This document shows positions 22,797-33,277 of a DNA stretch of 64,000 bases, in pieces (the stretch's first letter is position 1; the number at the start of each line of letters is the position of its first letter). This DNA comes from Adiantum capillus-veneris. Its lineage: Eukaryota; Streptophyta; Polypodiopsida; Polypodiales; Pteridaceae. Under the pieces are notes generated by a model that did no database searches, was not told where the DNA came from, and saw nothing but the letters and a program-made list of their open reading frames with translations. The stretch spans positions 17,840,446 through 17,904,445 of the forward strand of contig CM043969.1 of NCBI GenBank assembly GCA_014529385.2, given 5' to 3'. The position numbers and the translations under genes were made by a program.

Positions 22797-24083
22797 ATGG
22801 CTAACAACAACAACACAGATGTGTTCAAGATGTTTGCTGTTGAAGACAGGTTGGATGGGGACAACTACCCTATGTGGGCTTATATGATGCAACATGTTCT
22901 TGTGTCAAAGGGTGTCTGGAACATTGTGTAGGGCATTGATGTATGTCCTGGTTTTGAGGATGTAGGCGATGTTGAGGATGTTGCAGGTCTTGCTGCAAGG
23001 ATTGCAGCTGTTAGAGTTATTTTGCCTACGGCAGAACAAGCTCGTTGGGATGTTAAGGATGCGCAGGCTCATGCATTGATTGCGTTGTCTGTGAAGCGCA
23101 CCATTGTTCCTCATATCCGTTCAGCAAAATCTACAAAACAGGCTTGGGATATTTTAGCAGGTCTTTATGCAAGCCGCAATGAGGCTAAAATTTCTTTGCT
23201 GCGTAAAGAGATGGAGTCGAAGATTATGCATGAGGAAGATGATATGGACACTTTCCTTGCTAGTGTTAAGGATATCAATGAGCAGCTTATTTCTGCAGGT
23301 GAAGTCATTTCAGACAGTTCCCTTATGCAGACTTTTCTTGATGCCTTACCAGATTCCTACCAGACTTTTGCTAGTACTTGGAGACTTATGACCCAAGGAA
23401 ATCCTGAAGTTGTCAAGTTTGATGCATTATGCACATTGCTGTTGCAAGAGTCACTTTCTAGAAAAAACAGGACTAGGTAGTGTGCAGTTGAACAGGCTTT
23501 TATTGCTTCTCAAAGAACAGGTGGTAACAGTAATGCAGCCACTTCTTATGGTTCTGCTGCAAGTGGCAAAAATTCTGTTCCTAATGCTTCTGCTGGCAGC
23601 ACTTCGTCTAGCAATTCTGGTGATAAGGGCAAAAAGAAGATGCGTTGCCATTATTGTAAAGCCAATGATCACTTGATCAAGTCGTGTCCTAAGTTGAAGG
23701 CCAAAGAGGCTAAGAAGAAAGAGGGTGGTTCCACTGCAAATGCTGGTTCCACTACAAATGCATCCATTGTTGAGTCTTCTATGAAAGGAGACTGTAATGT
23801 TGATGTTGATGTAGAATGGGCTTTTAGCACAAGGTACACTTACAGTCCTGCTGTCCATGATGCATGCTTGTCAGCTGCTGCAGATTCACATGTGTGGTAT
23901 TTTGACAGTGGTGCTACAAAGCACATTACCTCACATCGTGAATTGCTTACCTCTCTCGAGTCAGTCCCTCATGGGAATTCAGTCACTTGTGCCAACAACG
24001 CCTCTTATCCAATTCAAGGAGTTGGAAAGATTGTGCTCACTGCTGCTAATGGCAGTTCCTTCACACTTGTTGATGCACTTTAG
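22797..24083 (+). pseudogene. gag: C1 gag-protease, three in-frame TAG codons
   Basis: ATG at 22797 (MANNNNTDVFKMF). One reading frame runs to about 24250 apart from TAG at 22929 (codon 45), 23478 (codon 228) and 24081 (codon 429). The copia Gag core (LDGDNYPMWAYMMQ, later QAWDILAGLYASRNEAK and TFLDALPDSYQTF) precedes a zinc knuckle (CHYCKANDHLIKSC) at about 23644. The protease motif YFDSGATKHIT is at about 23900. Each stop could be one C-to-T step from CAG. Confidence 0.92.
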
Positions 24084-24249
24084 GTACCTGGGATCAACAA
24101 GAATCTCTTGTCTGTATCCGCACTTGCTAGACTTGGACTTGTAGTCAAATTTATGGATGACAGATGTACAGTTCATGATCTCAGTTTTGGTGATGAAATT
24201 GTTGCATCTGGCCTTTTGTGCCGTGGGCTGTATAAGCTCACTTTGTATG

Positions 24250-27057
24250 ACAAGTGTGGACAAAATTTTTGCAAATGCTGTTGCAGATTCAAGGGCTATT
24301 TCAAATGCAAAACTTTGGCATGCACGTTTTGGTCATCTAAATTTTGCCAGTTTGCTGCGTTTGCAGAAATCTGATACGGTTGCTTCTTTGCCACCTCTTG
24401 AAGCACCTGTCAAACATGTTTGTGAAGGCTGTATTTTGGGTAAGATGCAGAGTTCTAAGTTTCCAAAGGATGGTTCAGTTCGGGCCACATGCAGGTTGCA
24501 GCTTGTGCATAGTGATGTTTGTGGGCCCATGCAAACTCCGTCCTTGGTCAATTACCTGTACTTCGTGACTTTCATTGATGATTACTCCAGGCATGCATGG
24601 GTATTTCCGCTTAAAGCGAAGTCCGAAGTTTTTATGCGCTTCAAACAATTTCTGGCTATGGCTGAAAATGTCTCGAAATGTACTATGGGCACCCTCCGTT
24701 CTGATCGAGGGGGGGAGTATATGTCTCATGAATTTAATGCATTTCTGGCTAGTCATGGGATACAACACCAATGTACAGTGCCTTATACACCTCAGCAAAA
24801 TGGTGTTGCTGAGAGGAAAAACAGGTCACTGACGGAAATGGCACGATGTATGGTCAAAAGTCAAGCTTTGCCACATTCTTTTTGGCTTGAGGCCATTATG
24901 TGTGCCACTTATGTACTTAACAGGTGTCCTACGAAAACTTTGCAGTCTATTACTCCATATGAAGCATGGCATGATAGAAAGCCTTCTATTGAGCACATGC
25001 GTGTTTTTGGCTGTTTGGCATATGCTTTGGTGCCACAAGTGCAGCGCAGAAAATTGGATGATAAGGCTGTCAAATGTATTTTTGTTGGTTATAGTGCTGA
25101 AATCAAAGGTTACAGGTTGTATCATCCGCAAACAAAACGTATTCTGGTTACATGGGATGTAGTGTTTGTGGAAGATTCTGTTCAGCCCTTGCTCTCATGT
25201 ACCAGAGACAGTAATGTAAGCTCACAAGACATTTATGACACTTTGTTGCCTCTTTTCAGTGGTGGAAATACGAATGTAAGTTCCAATGAGGCAAATGTAC
25301 AGCCTATGGGGGTTTCTGAAAATGTTTTAGATCAGCCTATTACTGATGTAGATGTACATGATGTACTTGATGAGGAAAGGGCTGAAAATGAGCAGGCTAG
25401 AGGTATGCCAAAATGGCTGGTGCACACTTTGTGTGACAATAAATTGGATGCACCTTTGTCTAGTTGTACTCGTTCAGGCTCTCGCCATGCATCTTATGCA
25501 TCAGATTGTTATGCTTTGGCTGTGTCTAGTTTACATGATGTTGAGGAGCCTCTATCTTTTGATGAAGCGCAGAATTCAGAAAATTGGATGGCTGCCATGC
25601 AATCAGAATATGATGCACTTATAGAGAATGACACATGGACTTTATGTGATTTGCCTCCTGGCAAAAAGGCCATTGGTACGAAGTGGGTTTACAAGTTGAA
25701 ACGCAAGCCGGATGGTGAGATCGATCGCCATAAGGCTCGACTTGTTGCAAAGGGTTATGCACAGCAAAAAGGCATAGATTATGAAGAGACTTTTGCTCCC
25801 ACTTGTCGTATGACTACTGTGCGTTTTCTATGTGCATTGGCAGCTCATTTTGGTTGGGATGTACATCAATCAGACATTGTTACTGCTTTCTTGAATGGTG
25901 ACATATTTGAGGAAGTTTATGTAACGCAGCCTCGCGGTTTTGTCATAAAAGGACAAGAGGACAAAGTGTGCAAATGTAACAAGGATTTGTATGGGTTGAA
26001 GCAATCTCCTCATGCTTGGTATGAGAAAGCTGACACTCATTTGGTCAAACAAGGCTTTCGTAACAGTCCAACAGAAAGCACATTGTATGTAAAGCGTGAG
26101 GGTGATGTACTTCTCATTGTGGTTCTTTATGTTGATGATTTGCTGAGCACTGGACCAAATGAGAGACATATTGCTGAATTTAAGGCTGATTTGGGGCTGT
26201 TGCATCATTATTTGGGTATACAGTTTAAGCAATGTGATGGTGGTATTGCCTTGTGTCAGAAAAGTTACATAGAGACATTGCTATGTAAGTTTGGACTTGA
26301 GGATTGCAAACCTATTGCCACTCCCATGGAAACAGGTTTGAAGTTGAGTGTACATGATGCTGGTGATCCTGCTGATGTCACTCTTTACCAAACTGCTGTT
26401 GGCTGCCTCATTTATGTATGCAACACGAGGCCGGATATTCAGTTTGCAGTCTCACAGGTCAGCAGATTTATGCATAGCCCAGGGTCTAAGCATTGGCAGG
26501 CTGTCAAGAGTATTTTCTGCTACCTTAGTGGCACTTTACATCTTATCTTGTTTTATCCCAAGGGGGGATCATTGCCGCCAGACTTATATGCTTTTTCGGA
26601 CTCAGATTGGGCTGGTTGTTTTGACACGCGAGTGTCCACAAGTGGTTTTTGTTTCATGCTTGGCAGTTCATGTATATCATGGTTGAGCAAGAAGCAACCT
26701 ACTGTGGCCACTTCGAGTTGTGAGGCTGAGTACAGGGCAGTCTTCACAGCTACGGTTGAGTGTGTATGGCTCAGACGCCTTTTGGATGATTTGGGTGTTG
26801 GACAGGACACTACCAACACTATCTACACTGACAGTCAGAGCACATTGGCAGTTGCGAGGAACCCAGTTTTTCATGCTCGCACAAAGCACATTGAGGTGCA
26901 TTACCACTATGTCAGGGAGAGGCTCTCAGCAGGAGAGATCAGCTTGGCTTATGTGCCAACACAGGACAACCTTGCAGATCTTTTCACAAAGGCATTGTCT
27001 CGTGAGAAACTTGAAGCTTTCCGCAAAGCTTTGGGCTTACTCCCCTTTGTGGACTGA
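24250..27057 (+). CDS. pol: C1 pol: integrase, reverse transcriptase, RNase H (open)
   Basis: A frame change near 24250 separates this from the protease. The uninterrupted frame begins upstream at 24157, but family homology starts near SVDKIFANAV. The GAG-pre-integrase/zinc region is LWHARFGHLN...CEGCILGKM (about 24320-24450). Integrase acidic residues sit in LVHSDVCGP, TLRSDRGGEYMS and QNGVAERKNR. RT: GTKWVYKLKRKPDG, QSDIVTAFLNGDI, LYGLKQSPHAWYE and YVDD at 26128. RNase H: DSDWAGC, SSCEAEYRA, TDSQSTLAVA and the C-terminal DNLADLFTKAL. All catalytic landmarks I can check are present. It ends at TGA 27055-27057, 75 bp before the 3' LTR. Confidence 0.95.
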   Translation, partial: TSVDKIFANAVADSRAISNAKLWHARFGHLNFASLLRLQKSDTVASLPPLEAPVKHVCEGCILGKMQSSKFPKDGSVRATCRLQLVHSDVCGPMQTPSLVNYLYFVTFIDDYSRHAWVFPLKAKSEVFMRFKQFLAMAENVSKCTMGTLRSDRGGEYMSHEFNAFLASHGIQHQCTVPYTPQQNGVAERKNRSLTEMARCMVKSQALPHSFWLEAIMCATYVLNRCPTKTLQSITPYEAWHDRKPSIEHMRVFGCLAYALVPQVQRRKLDDKAVKCIFVGYSAEIKGYRLYHPQTKRILVTWDVVFVEDSVQPLLSCTRDSNVSSQDIYDTLLPLFSGGNTNVSSNEANVQPMGVSENVLDQPITDVDVHDVLDEERAENEQARGMPKWLVHTLCDNKLDAPLSSCTRSGSRHASYASDCYALAVSSLHDVEEPLSFDEAQNSENWMAAMQSEYDALIENDTWTLCDLPPGKKAIGTKWVYKLKRKPDGEIDRHKARLVAKGYAQQKGIDYEETFAPTCRMTTVRFLCALAAHFGWDVHQSDIVTAFLNGDIFEEVYVTQPRGFVIKGQEDKVCKCNKDLYGLKQSPHAWYEKADTHLVKQGFRNSPTESTLYVKREGDVLLIVVLYVDDLLSTGPNERHIAEFKADLGLLHHYLGIQFKQCDGGIALCQKSYIETLLCKFGLEDCKPIATPMETGLKLSVHDAGDPADVTLYQTAVGCLIYVCNTRPDIQFAVSQVSRFMHSPGSKHWQAVKSIFCYLSGTLHLILFYPKGGSLPPDLYAFSDSDWAGCFDTRVSTSGFCFMLGSSCISWLSKKQPTVATSSCEAEYRAVFTATVECVWLRRLLDDLGVGQDTTNTIYTDSQSTLAVARNPVFHARTKHIEVHYHYVRERLSAGEISLAYVPTQDNLADLFTKALSREKLEAFRKALGLLPFVD

Positions 27058-27132
27058 TCCTGTCCTCAGGGCATGGCACTTCCCTTTACTCATGTGCCAG
27101 CTCTCGTTCACCGCATCACTCCAGGGGGGATT

Positions 27133-27359
27133 TGTTACCATATACATGTGGTAGTGATGTGTGTGAACACACTAGGACCGTCGGGGCATTTTTTCCCTCT
27201 TTAGGAGGTTTTTCCCCCCGTGCATTGTATATACGCCCATCACTCTAGGGCTATCTATCTTTCCATTTCACACTAAGTAACACACTCTGTATTGTGTGCC
27301 TTGAGCTTCCTTCGTCTTCTCCAAGCTGTGTGTGTTTCTCTACAACCCTAATTCCAACA
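27133..27359 (+). repeat. C1 3' LTR (227 bp)
   Basis: Same length as the 5' LTR with 8 substitutions and no net indel. Preceded by CCAGGGGGGATT and followed by the TTAAT target duplication. Confidence 0.97.
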
Positions 27360-27680
27360 TTAATGTGGGAGAATAAATGGTAACAAGGGTTTAAATATAG
27401 ACATGTGCTTACAGATCTATCTCAACACGGGGCCAATGGTAAAGTGGTCCAAATGAGAGATGGTTTGTCAAAGAGCAAGGCTAGCTAATGGAGCTTAAAT
27501 ACCTTAGGTAAGCTAGGGTTGTGCTTGAGGTGGGAATCGGGCCCAAGCTTGAGGTGCTTGTCATGCTTGCTGACTAAGGTGCTTGAGGTGCTTATCGTGC
27601 TTACTGACTAAGGTGCTTGAGGTGCTTAATGAATAAGGTGCTAAGGTGCTCCATGACTAAGGTGCTTGAGGGGGTAAGGT

Positions 27681-27898
27681 TTGGCCTAATTTTTGAAGGC
27701 TTAGATGCCCTTCGGAGGCACTGTTATCCTTCAATGAAGGACAAAAATATTTTTACCCTTTGAAAGAAGGATAGAATATTGAAAAATCTTTGAGTAACCC
27801 TTCTAATTTTTTCCTAAATACAGCTTAATGAAGGATAGGTTAAAATTTACCCTCCCATTGAATGATTAGGGTCACCCTTCAAAAATGATCTTTGGACC
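27681..27898. mobile_element. MITE-like 218-bp insertion in G1 3' LTR
   Basis: Absent from the matching site in the 5' LTR (about 9711). Flanked by GTAAGGT on both sides (27674-27680 and 27899-27905). Its ends are inverted: the left end holds TTTTTGAAGG and the right end CCTTCAAAAA, in an imperfect terminal repeat of about 25 bp. The interior is AT-rich with several AAGGATA-type motifs and no ORF. The 7-bp duplication is close to the 8 bp of hAT elements, but superfamily is open. Confidence 0.78.
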
Positions 27899-28324
27899 GT
27901 AAGGTACTCAAAGTCAAAGCATATCCCTACACAAGGGGGGCCGAGCCCTCATAGTAGGGGCTAGAGACAGAACACATAGTAGGGGCTAAAGATAGAACAC
28001 ATACACCCTCACACAAGGCATCCTTGGTACAAAGAAAGCAGCAGGGACACTTGTTAACCTCCTCTTCATGTTGCCCTCCTAGTGTGCATAAACCCTATTG
28101 GTTAGCATCCCAAGGGATCCAATGATAATATAGTTTATTTAATTAATTATTTTTTCATTTATCAAGTTCTCTCTCTCAAAGGGGAAAGGGGGACACTTGT
28201 CCCAGGGCTACCCTTGTTGCTTGATATGTAATAAGCCTATGATTGGTCAAGCTTGAGGAGGTTTCCATGGAGTGCTAGAAGAGAGGGTCGACCAAAGCAA
28301 GAAGGGGGCTAGCTTGGCGGGTAT

Positions 28325-28328
<4 letters not shown>

Positions 28329-28364
<36 letters not shown>

Positions 28365-28382
28365 ACACACACACACACACAC
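28329..28382. repeat. poly-C/(CA)n compound microsatellite in G1 3' LTR
   Basis: About 33 C, then TCC and CA repeats. Homologous to 10067-10120. Confidence 0.95.
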
Positions 28383-29076
28383 TTTCATTCTGTGAAGTGC
28401 AAAGTGCAAGAGCTCCATCTCCTCCAAGCTAGTAGAGAATTTGAGAGCCTACACAACACTCTTGGCTATTGAATGCAAATCCAACCAAGAGCCATGCTTC
28501 AATGTTTAAGCTTGCCATCTTTTCCATCTTCATTACTATGCTATTATGTATGCTATCAAGAAGAGTGATGATAAGTGAGGAAATATTTCTTTCTCCTATG
28601 AATGTTTCTTCTTTCTCTTCTCTAACCTCATTCCCCGCTAGCTCTCTCCACCTTTGAAGGTGTTTGAGGCCTTGGGATTGAGGCTAGGGATACTAGTTAA
28701 TGCTTTTTACAAAGACTATGTTATGCTCGTGATGCATGAATCTTTCCATCTTCATTGCATCACCTAGGTCACAAGGAACACAAAGATTGTATTGTACCAA
28801 GTATCTCTTGATGGGAGAATATATAATACAAAATCCTATTGAAGGGGGGAGCGGCTCCACATAAATCCGGTCCTCAAGTATTGTCAATTTCTCTCTAATC
28901 TCTCTCTCTCTCTTGAAAAAATATTGGTCATGCATAGTTAATTAAGTACTATCATTAAGTTGCTACCATCAATTAAGTTCACCCTCTATGTTCTCAAAGT
29001 AGTCTCACAAAAATTCTCCCTTTAATTCTCCTAATTCTGCTATTCTCAAAGTTCATAGGCCATTTCCATTACATAT

Positions 29077-29200
29077 TTGATGCACCTTTCAATCCATCTC
29101 GCTGTGGGATCACTAATAGCCACCAAGGTCTAGATCTGGGACTAATCTACACCTTGGTGGCCATTACAAATCCAGCTATCAGTATCAACGGTTTCATATC
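29077..29200. repeat. right half of the interspersed repeat split by G1
   Basis: TTGATGCACCTTTCAATCC, then GTGGGATC...GATAGCCACCAAGG...AGATCTGGG, aligns with 41970-42050 and 42748-42810. It continues the half at 9171-9318. Confidence 0.85.
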
Positions 29201-29424
29201 TCTCATGCCATCACAGATTCGGCTATCAGAACCAATGTTTTCATATTTCAGCCCAAAACAGCAGATCAACCAATGTTTTTAGATTCATCTCTCATAGCAA
29301 CCAGCATTGTTTTTTTTACAGTGATACAATAGTAGACCAGCCCATAGCCTTATCGCATTTGTAGATCCCATTCAACATCCCTAGCTTCTTTCCTTGCTTA
29401 AATGACGGTTCCTTTTACATAGAG
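29201..29424. other. no gene recognised
   Basis: Short non-coding stretch with loosely repeated CAACCAATGTTTT / ACCAATGTTTTCAT phrases between the split repeat and the LINE B tail. Confidence 0.4.
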
Positions 29425-30984
29425 AATGAGAGAGAGGTAGAGGTATGTAGAGAGAGAGAAAGAGAGACATAGATAGATAGTTCTATTATCATCCTCGGAG
29501 GTCAAATATGACCTATGGGACCAAATGAACATGTCACGTGGTGTGAGTGGAGGTCATAAGTGACTGTCGATGCTCAAAAATGGCTGAAATGAGCGTCGCA
29601 ATAGAGAGTCCACATCATGGTTGGGAGAGGAAGGTATGTAGGGAGAGCTCATGGTTGAATATATGGGGAAAAGAGGACCTAATGTGGTCAAAAGCTGAGC
29701 ACTCAATTATTGTGTGGTAATCACTCTCTTGCACTTGACGAGGGCATAAGTTGCAAAGTCAATGAGACTCCTCGCCAGTGCCCCAATGTCCTGTCTCGCA
29801 GCGTAGAGAATGGGAGCTAAGACGAATGGAGGCAATGGTGCAGATTGCACTCAATGGGATGGGCTCAAGGATGTAGGGATGGGTTCGGTTACCACGTTCG
29901 GAGAAGAAGAGAGGTTTGTAGTTTGGGGCAATGTGTGTGGTGTAATGGCTGAAGCGAGAACCTCTGGATTTCTCCCAAGCCGTGATACATTGGCGTTGTA
30001 AGAAGCCCTCATTAACTTGGGAGTCGATCGACGCATCCTTGACCAAGTGACATGCATCCCATCTTCCAAACCATTTCTTGATGTCAAGCATCCACCCTGA
30101 ACTTAGTATTTTGCTCTTGCATGTCTTTTGGACCTTTTGACTTGCTTCATATGCGATTCTGGGAAGCCGATACAAAGGGCTCCGTTGTGTCTTAAGCATG
30201 TACTCCGCAACCCTTTCCATGCCCAAGACCTCAATGGGAAGCGACCCAGACTCAAGAAGTAAGAGCATGTAGGGTGTTTGTGTCTTCACTTGGAGAAAGT
30301 TGGTGAGAAAACGCTTTTGGACATTCTCAAACTCTTTCCAAGTAGACTTCCCGATGCTACCACCCCACCCCTCCACTCCATAAAGAAGCACCGGTGTCAT
30401 CAATGTGTCAAAGAGGTACTTTTTGAGAGCCCAACACTTGATCTCTCCAGCATTGCACATGTTCTCAAATGCATAATAAGCCCTCTTTCCGGCTTCCAAG
30501 CGACGGATTGCGCAATCGTTTACTTGAAGGTATTTACCACTTCAAGTTGCTCATTGTTGTATACAATGCATGGATTTTCATCATTGAGGGTCTTTACAAG
30601 CATAACCTTGGTTTTGGATCCATTCACGATCAGCCCGCTATGTAGGCAAAAGAGTTCCAAGACACTCATAAGCTTTTGTGCATCTTCTAAGGTATGTGCC
30701 AAGAGCACTACATCATCGACATAAAGCAAAAGCATGATCACCGCATTTCTGATCTTAACCTCTTCTATGCCTTCTTGTTGCATAAAATCAAGAACCATGC
30801 ATTCCAATTCATCAATCAGTAGCCCAAATAGGGTTGGGGAAAGTGGGCATCCTTGTTTGACATCAATGGTTCTTGCAAAAAATTGTGAAATTCCATCTCC
30901 CATACGTAGTCGACATATCACTTTTTGGTAGATGCGAAAGACTGCATGCAAAATTCTCTCGGCACTTGAGGTCTTTGCATACGT
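29425..30984 (-). mobile_element. LINE copy B, 3' part (RT second half and C-terminus)
   Basis: On -, from G2 outward. RT blocks: RMGDGISQFFARTIDVKQG, CPLSPTLFGLLIDELE and LLLYVDDVVLLA (YVDD at 30712-30723). Then SGLIVNGSKTKVML and the thumb-like YGVEGWGGSIGKS. The C-terminal region has PLSAICTIASIRLSSH followed by a cysteine-rich tail near 29720-29760. It ends at GAACTATCTATC with a purine-rich microsatellite. Two frames with a break near 30510. The 5' part lies beyond G2 at 39685. Non-LTR clade not assigned. Confidence 0.88.
30981..30984. repeat. G2 target-site duplication, left copy
   Basis: ACGT before the LTR start. The same ACGT follows the other LTR at 39681-39684. Removing G2 plus one copy restores the LINE reading frame (FGDVMQRLKCRERI). 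Confidence 0.88.
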
Positions 30985-32124
30985 TGTGAGCGGGATGAAA
31001 ACACACACAGCGCCTCTATAATGACCCGACACACACTCTTGGGAAGATACACACACACACTATGGGGCACCACTCGGCTTACACAACACACCTGGCCGAG
31101 ACAGAGAACACACCTCTGGAGTGAGAGGAGAGAGACGATCCGTTTACCCACTCCACACAGAGAGATACACACACACACACACACACATCCAAAAAACTCA
31201 GCTCAAAAGGGGAGAATTTATGATGTTTAGATACAAATGAGCTTGGGCCAACACCAATGGGGCAAATAGCTCACACAATATGGGTAAAATAAGCCAGATA
31301 CAATCACAAACTGGAGCAGAAGCTTCGATCATAGGAGAAACTTACACAGCAAAAAAAGAGTGGGAAATTTGGCAAAATGGATAGTGCCATCGCGTCCGAA
31401 ACGGCCCAAAACCCCAGTCTACAATGTCAAAGTGCTCAAATCCGACTTCGGATGAGCAGTTTACGGCCAAAACAGGCTCCAAAATGAGCAAAAACACAGC
31501 TGCGGCTGTTCCTCCTCTCTTCTCCACGTTCTTTCTAGTCTTCTCTCTTTTTTTTCAGTTACCACACTTAACTTTATTCGTTGGGCACCCTTGGCCTTTT
31601 AGATGACCTCAAACGAATCCCGAACATGCCAAAAACTAACCTCGCAGTGCATAGTTGTCACCTTTTTGCATCATCCGCACACCTGGCACTCATCTCTTTT
31701 CAATAATGCGTCTCGCAACCACGTGAAGTGGCCCCAAAAAGTGATCCTAATGATGACCTTTCTGCATAACTCTCACAAGAAAACACCCACGTTGTGTCCG
31801 TCCTCATCCGCGTGCAAATATTGGCCCCATTCGCCCTCCTGACGCCACTAGATGCCATCTGACGCACCTGCTTACCTCATGTCGTCGGCCCGCGGATAGC
31901 TTCCTCGAAAATTTTTACGCGCTATAAACTCCTCATTATTGTAGAAAAAACATACTGGTACTGGTGATAGTGAAAATCGATGCACTATGTACATGCTGTC
32001 CTACCTGTACACATATGGGCCCCACGTAACCACCTGGCTCTGGAAAATGGGCAATTCTTCATTTGATGCACCATGCATGTATATGTACATATGCGCAATC
32101 CCTTGCTCCAAAAAACTCCTAACA
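30985..32124 (-). repeat. G2 3' LTR (1140 bp)
   Basis: Holds CA-rich microsatellite stretches near 31050 and 31155. It is bordered internally by a purine-rich tract (AGGGGATGGGC on -). Confidence 0.95.
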
Positions 32125-32152
32125 TAATTTGCCCATCCCCTAGCCTGCTAGA

Positions 32153-33277
32153 TCATTCATGATCAGCAGCAGCAAAGAGAGATATGAGACTCGCCGCATC
32201 ACAGGTCTCCTCATCCCTCACCAACACTCCTTGATCCACATACAGCTCATCTTGCTCGACCATCATCAACCTGGCATGATACAATTTAAGACGCAATCCA
32301 TTTACCCTTGACTTATGTAGAAGACCATCCAGGTTAGCTAGCTGATATGTGCCATTTGGAAAACACTCCACTACCTTGAAAGGGCCTTCCCACTTAATTT
32401 GAAACTTCTTTTGGAAGTTGTTGTCCAGCTTACTGTTGTAGCACAAAACCAAGTCATGTTTCTTGATACCCTTACTTTTGACCTTTTCATTTATCTTTGC
32501 CAAAGCCTTATCCTGCATCTGCCCATAATGCTCCAATGCGCTCATCCTATCCAACTGGACCTCTTGTAACTGCAAGAGCCTCTCTTTGAATGCATCACTA
32601 GGCGGCCCAAGAAACTTCTCCAACATTTTGACCGCAGGCAACTCTACCTCCACAGGAAATAGTGCTTCCTTTCCATACACCAAATGAAATGGAGTAAACC
32701 CTGTACCTGTCTTCACCGAAGTACGGTAAGCCCATAATGCACTAGGCAATTCCAAATCCCAATTCTTTCCTTGGTGCTCTGTCACTTTAGAAAGAATTTG
32801 TACCAACTCACCATTGAATCTTTCATTTAAGCCATTACACTGCGGGTAATAAGGAGTGGTATGCTGGTGCCTAATCTTCATCTTTGTGCATAAGAAGTCT
32901 AGCAGTTTAGCTCTAAATCCTGGCCCCTTATCTGAAAGTAGCTCTAATGGCACCCCAAACTTGCAACATATTTCATCATACACAAATTTTGCCACATCCT
33001 TTACAGTGATCTGTTTTACTGCTATAGCCTCTGCCCATCTAGAGAGATAGTTCACTGCCGTCAAGATATAGCTTTTTCCCCTGCTTGTGATAGGTAATGG
33101 GCCTATTGCATCAATCCCACACTTTTCAAACACATCAAACGCCATAATGGTTTTTCGTAGCTCTGGCTTCAACACTCTCTTCCCAAATGCTTGACACCTA
33201 TTGCAAGACCTACACCAATGGTGAACATCCTTGTACAAACTAGGCCATACATACCCCTCTTGCAATATCTTATGCAA
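32153..33277 (-). pseudogene. pol: G2 integrase
   Basis: Zinc-binding cysteines in CRSCNRCQAFGKR. Core: IDAIGPLP (first aspartate), LLSDKGPGFRA (second) and NGLNERFNGEL (glutamate). The pol C-terminal domain (KWEGPFKVVECFPNGTYQL) follows. Shifted one frame from the main pol frame near 33275, just upstream of HKILQEGYVW. No chromodomain seen. Apart from the frameshift the 370 residues are open. Confidence 0.9.

Larger units (their letters stand above)
22226..27359 (+). mobile_element. C1: Ty1/copia LTR retrotransposon, full length
   Basis: Two 227-bp LTRs (22226-22452 and 27133-27359), TGTTACC...TTCCAACA, differ at 8 positions (about 3.5%), all substitutions. The target duplication is a perfect TTAAT (22221-22225 and 27360-27364). 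PBS at 22455-22466, purine tract CCAGGGGGGATT before the 3' LTR. Gag, protease, integrase, RT and RNase H are in copia order. It is the best-preserved element here: the integrase-RT-RNase H frame is uninterrupted for over 900 codons. The gag-protease frame has three amber stops and one frameshift precedes integrase. Confidence 0.97.
9319..29073 (+). mobile_element. G1: Ty3/gypsy LTR retrotransposon with nested insertions
   Basis: A 5' LTR (9319-10800), initiator-Met primer site, gag with zinc knuckle, protease, reverse transcriptase, RNase H, integrase, purine tract (AGGGAGAGG near 22151) and 3' LTR (from 22163, ending 29073). The flanks are TAATT (9314-9318) and TATTT (29074-29078), an imperfect 5-bp target duplication. 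The uninterrupted repeat at 41.96 kb shows the same site unfilled. The order of domains (RT-RNase H before integrase) makes it gypsy. The PBS would suit a chromovirus, but no chromodomain was recognised. Insertions: E1 with nested E2 in pol, C1 and a MITE in the 3' LTR. All ORFs are broken, so it is inactive. Confidence 0.93.
22163..29073 (+). repeat. G1 3' LTR, split by C1 and a MITE
   Basis: LTR sequence occupies 22163-22225, then 27360-27680 and 27899-29073. The first piece joins the second across C1 with the 5-bp TTAAT shared. The end CCATTTCCATTACA at 29073 equals the 5' LTR end. It carries the same GACTAAGGTGCTT minisatellite (about 27565-27670) and poly-C/(CA)n tract. Confidence 0.92.

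Noticed and set aside
24475-26907. Minus-strand frames across C1 pol
   Set aside because: Antisense shadows of the open C1 pol frame.
32856-33050. Plus-strand frames across G2 pol (32.8-37.4 kb)
   Set aside because: Antisense shadows of the G2 polyprotein, which has full motif support on -.
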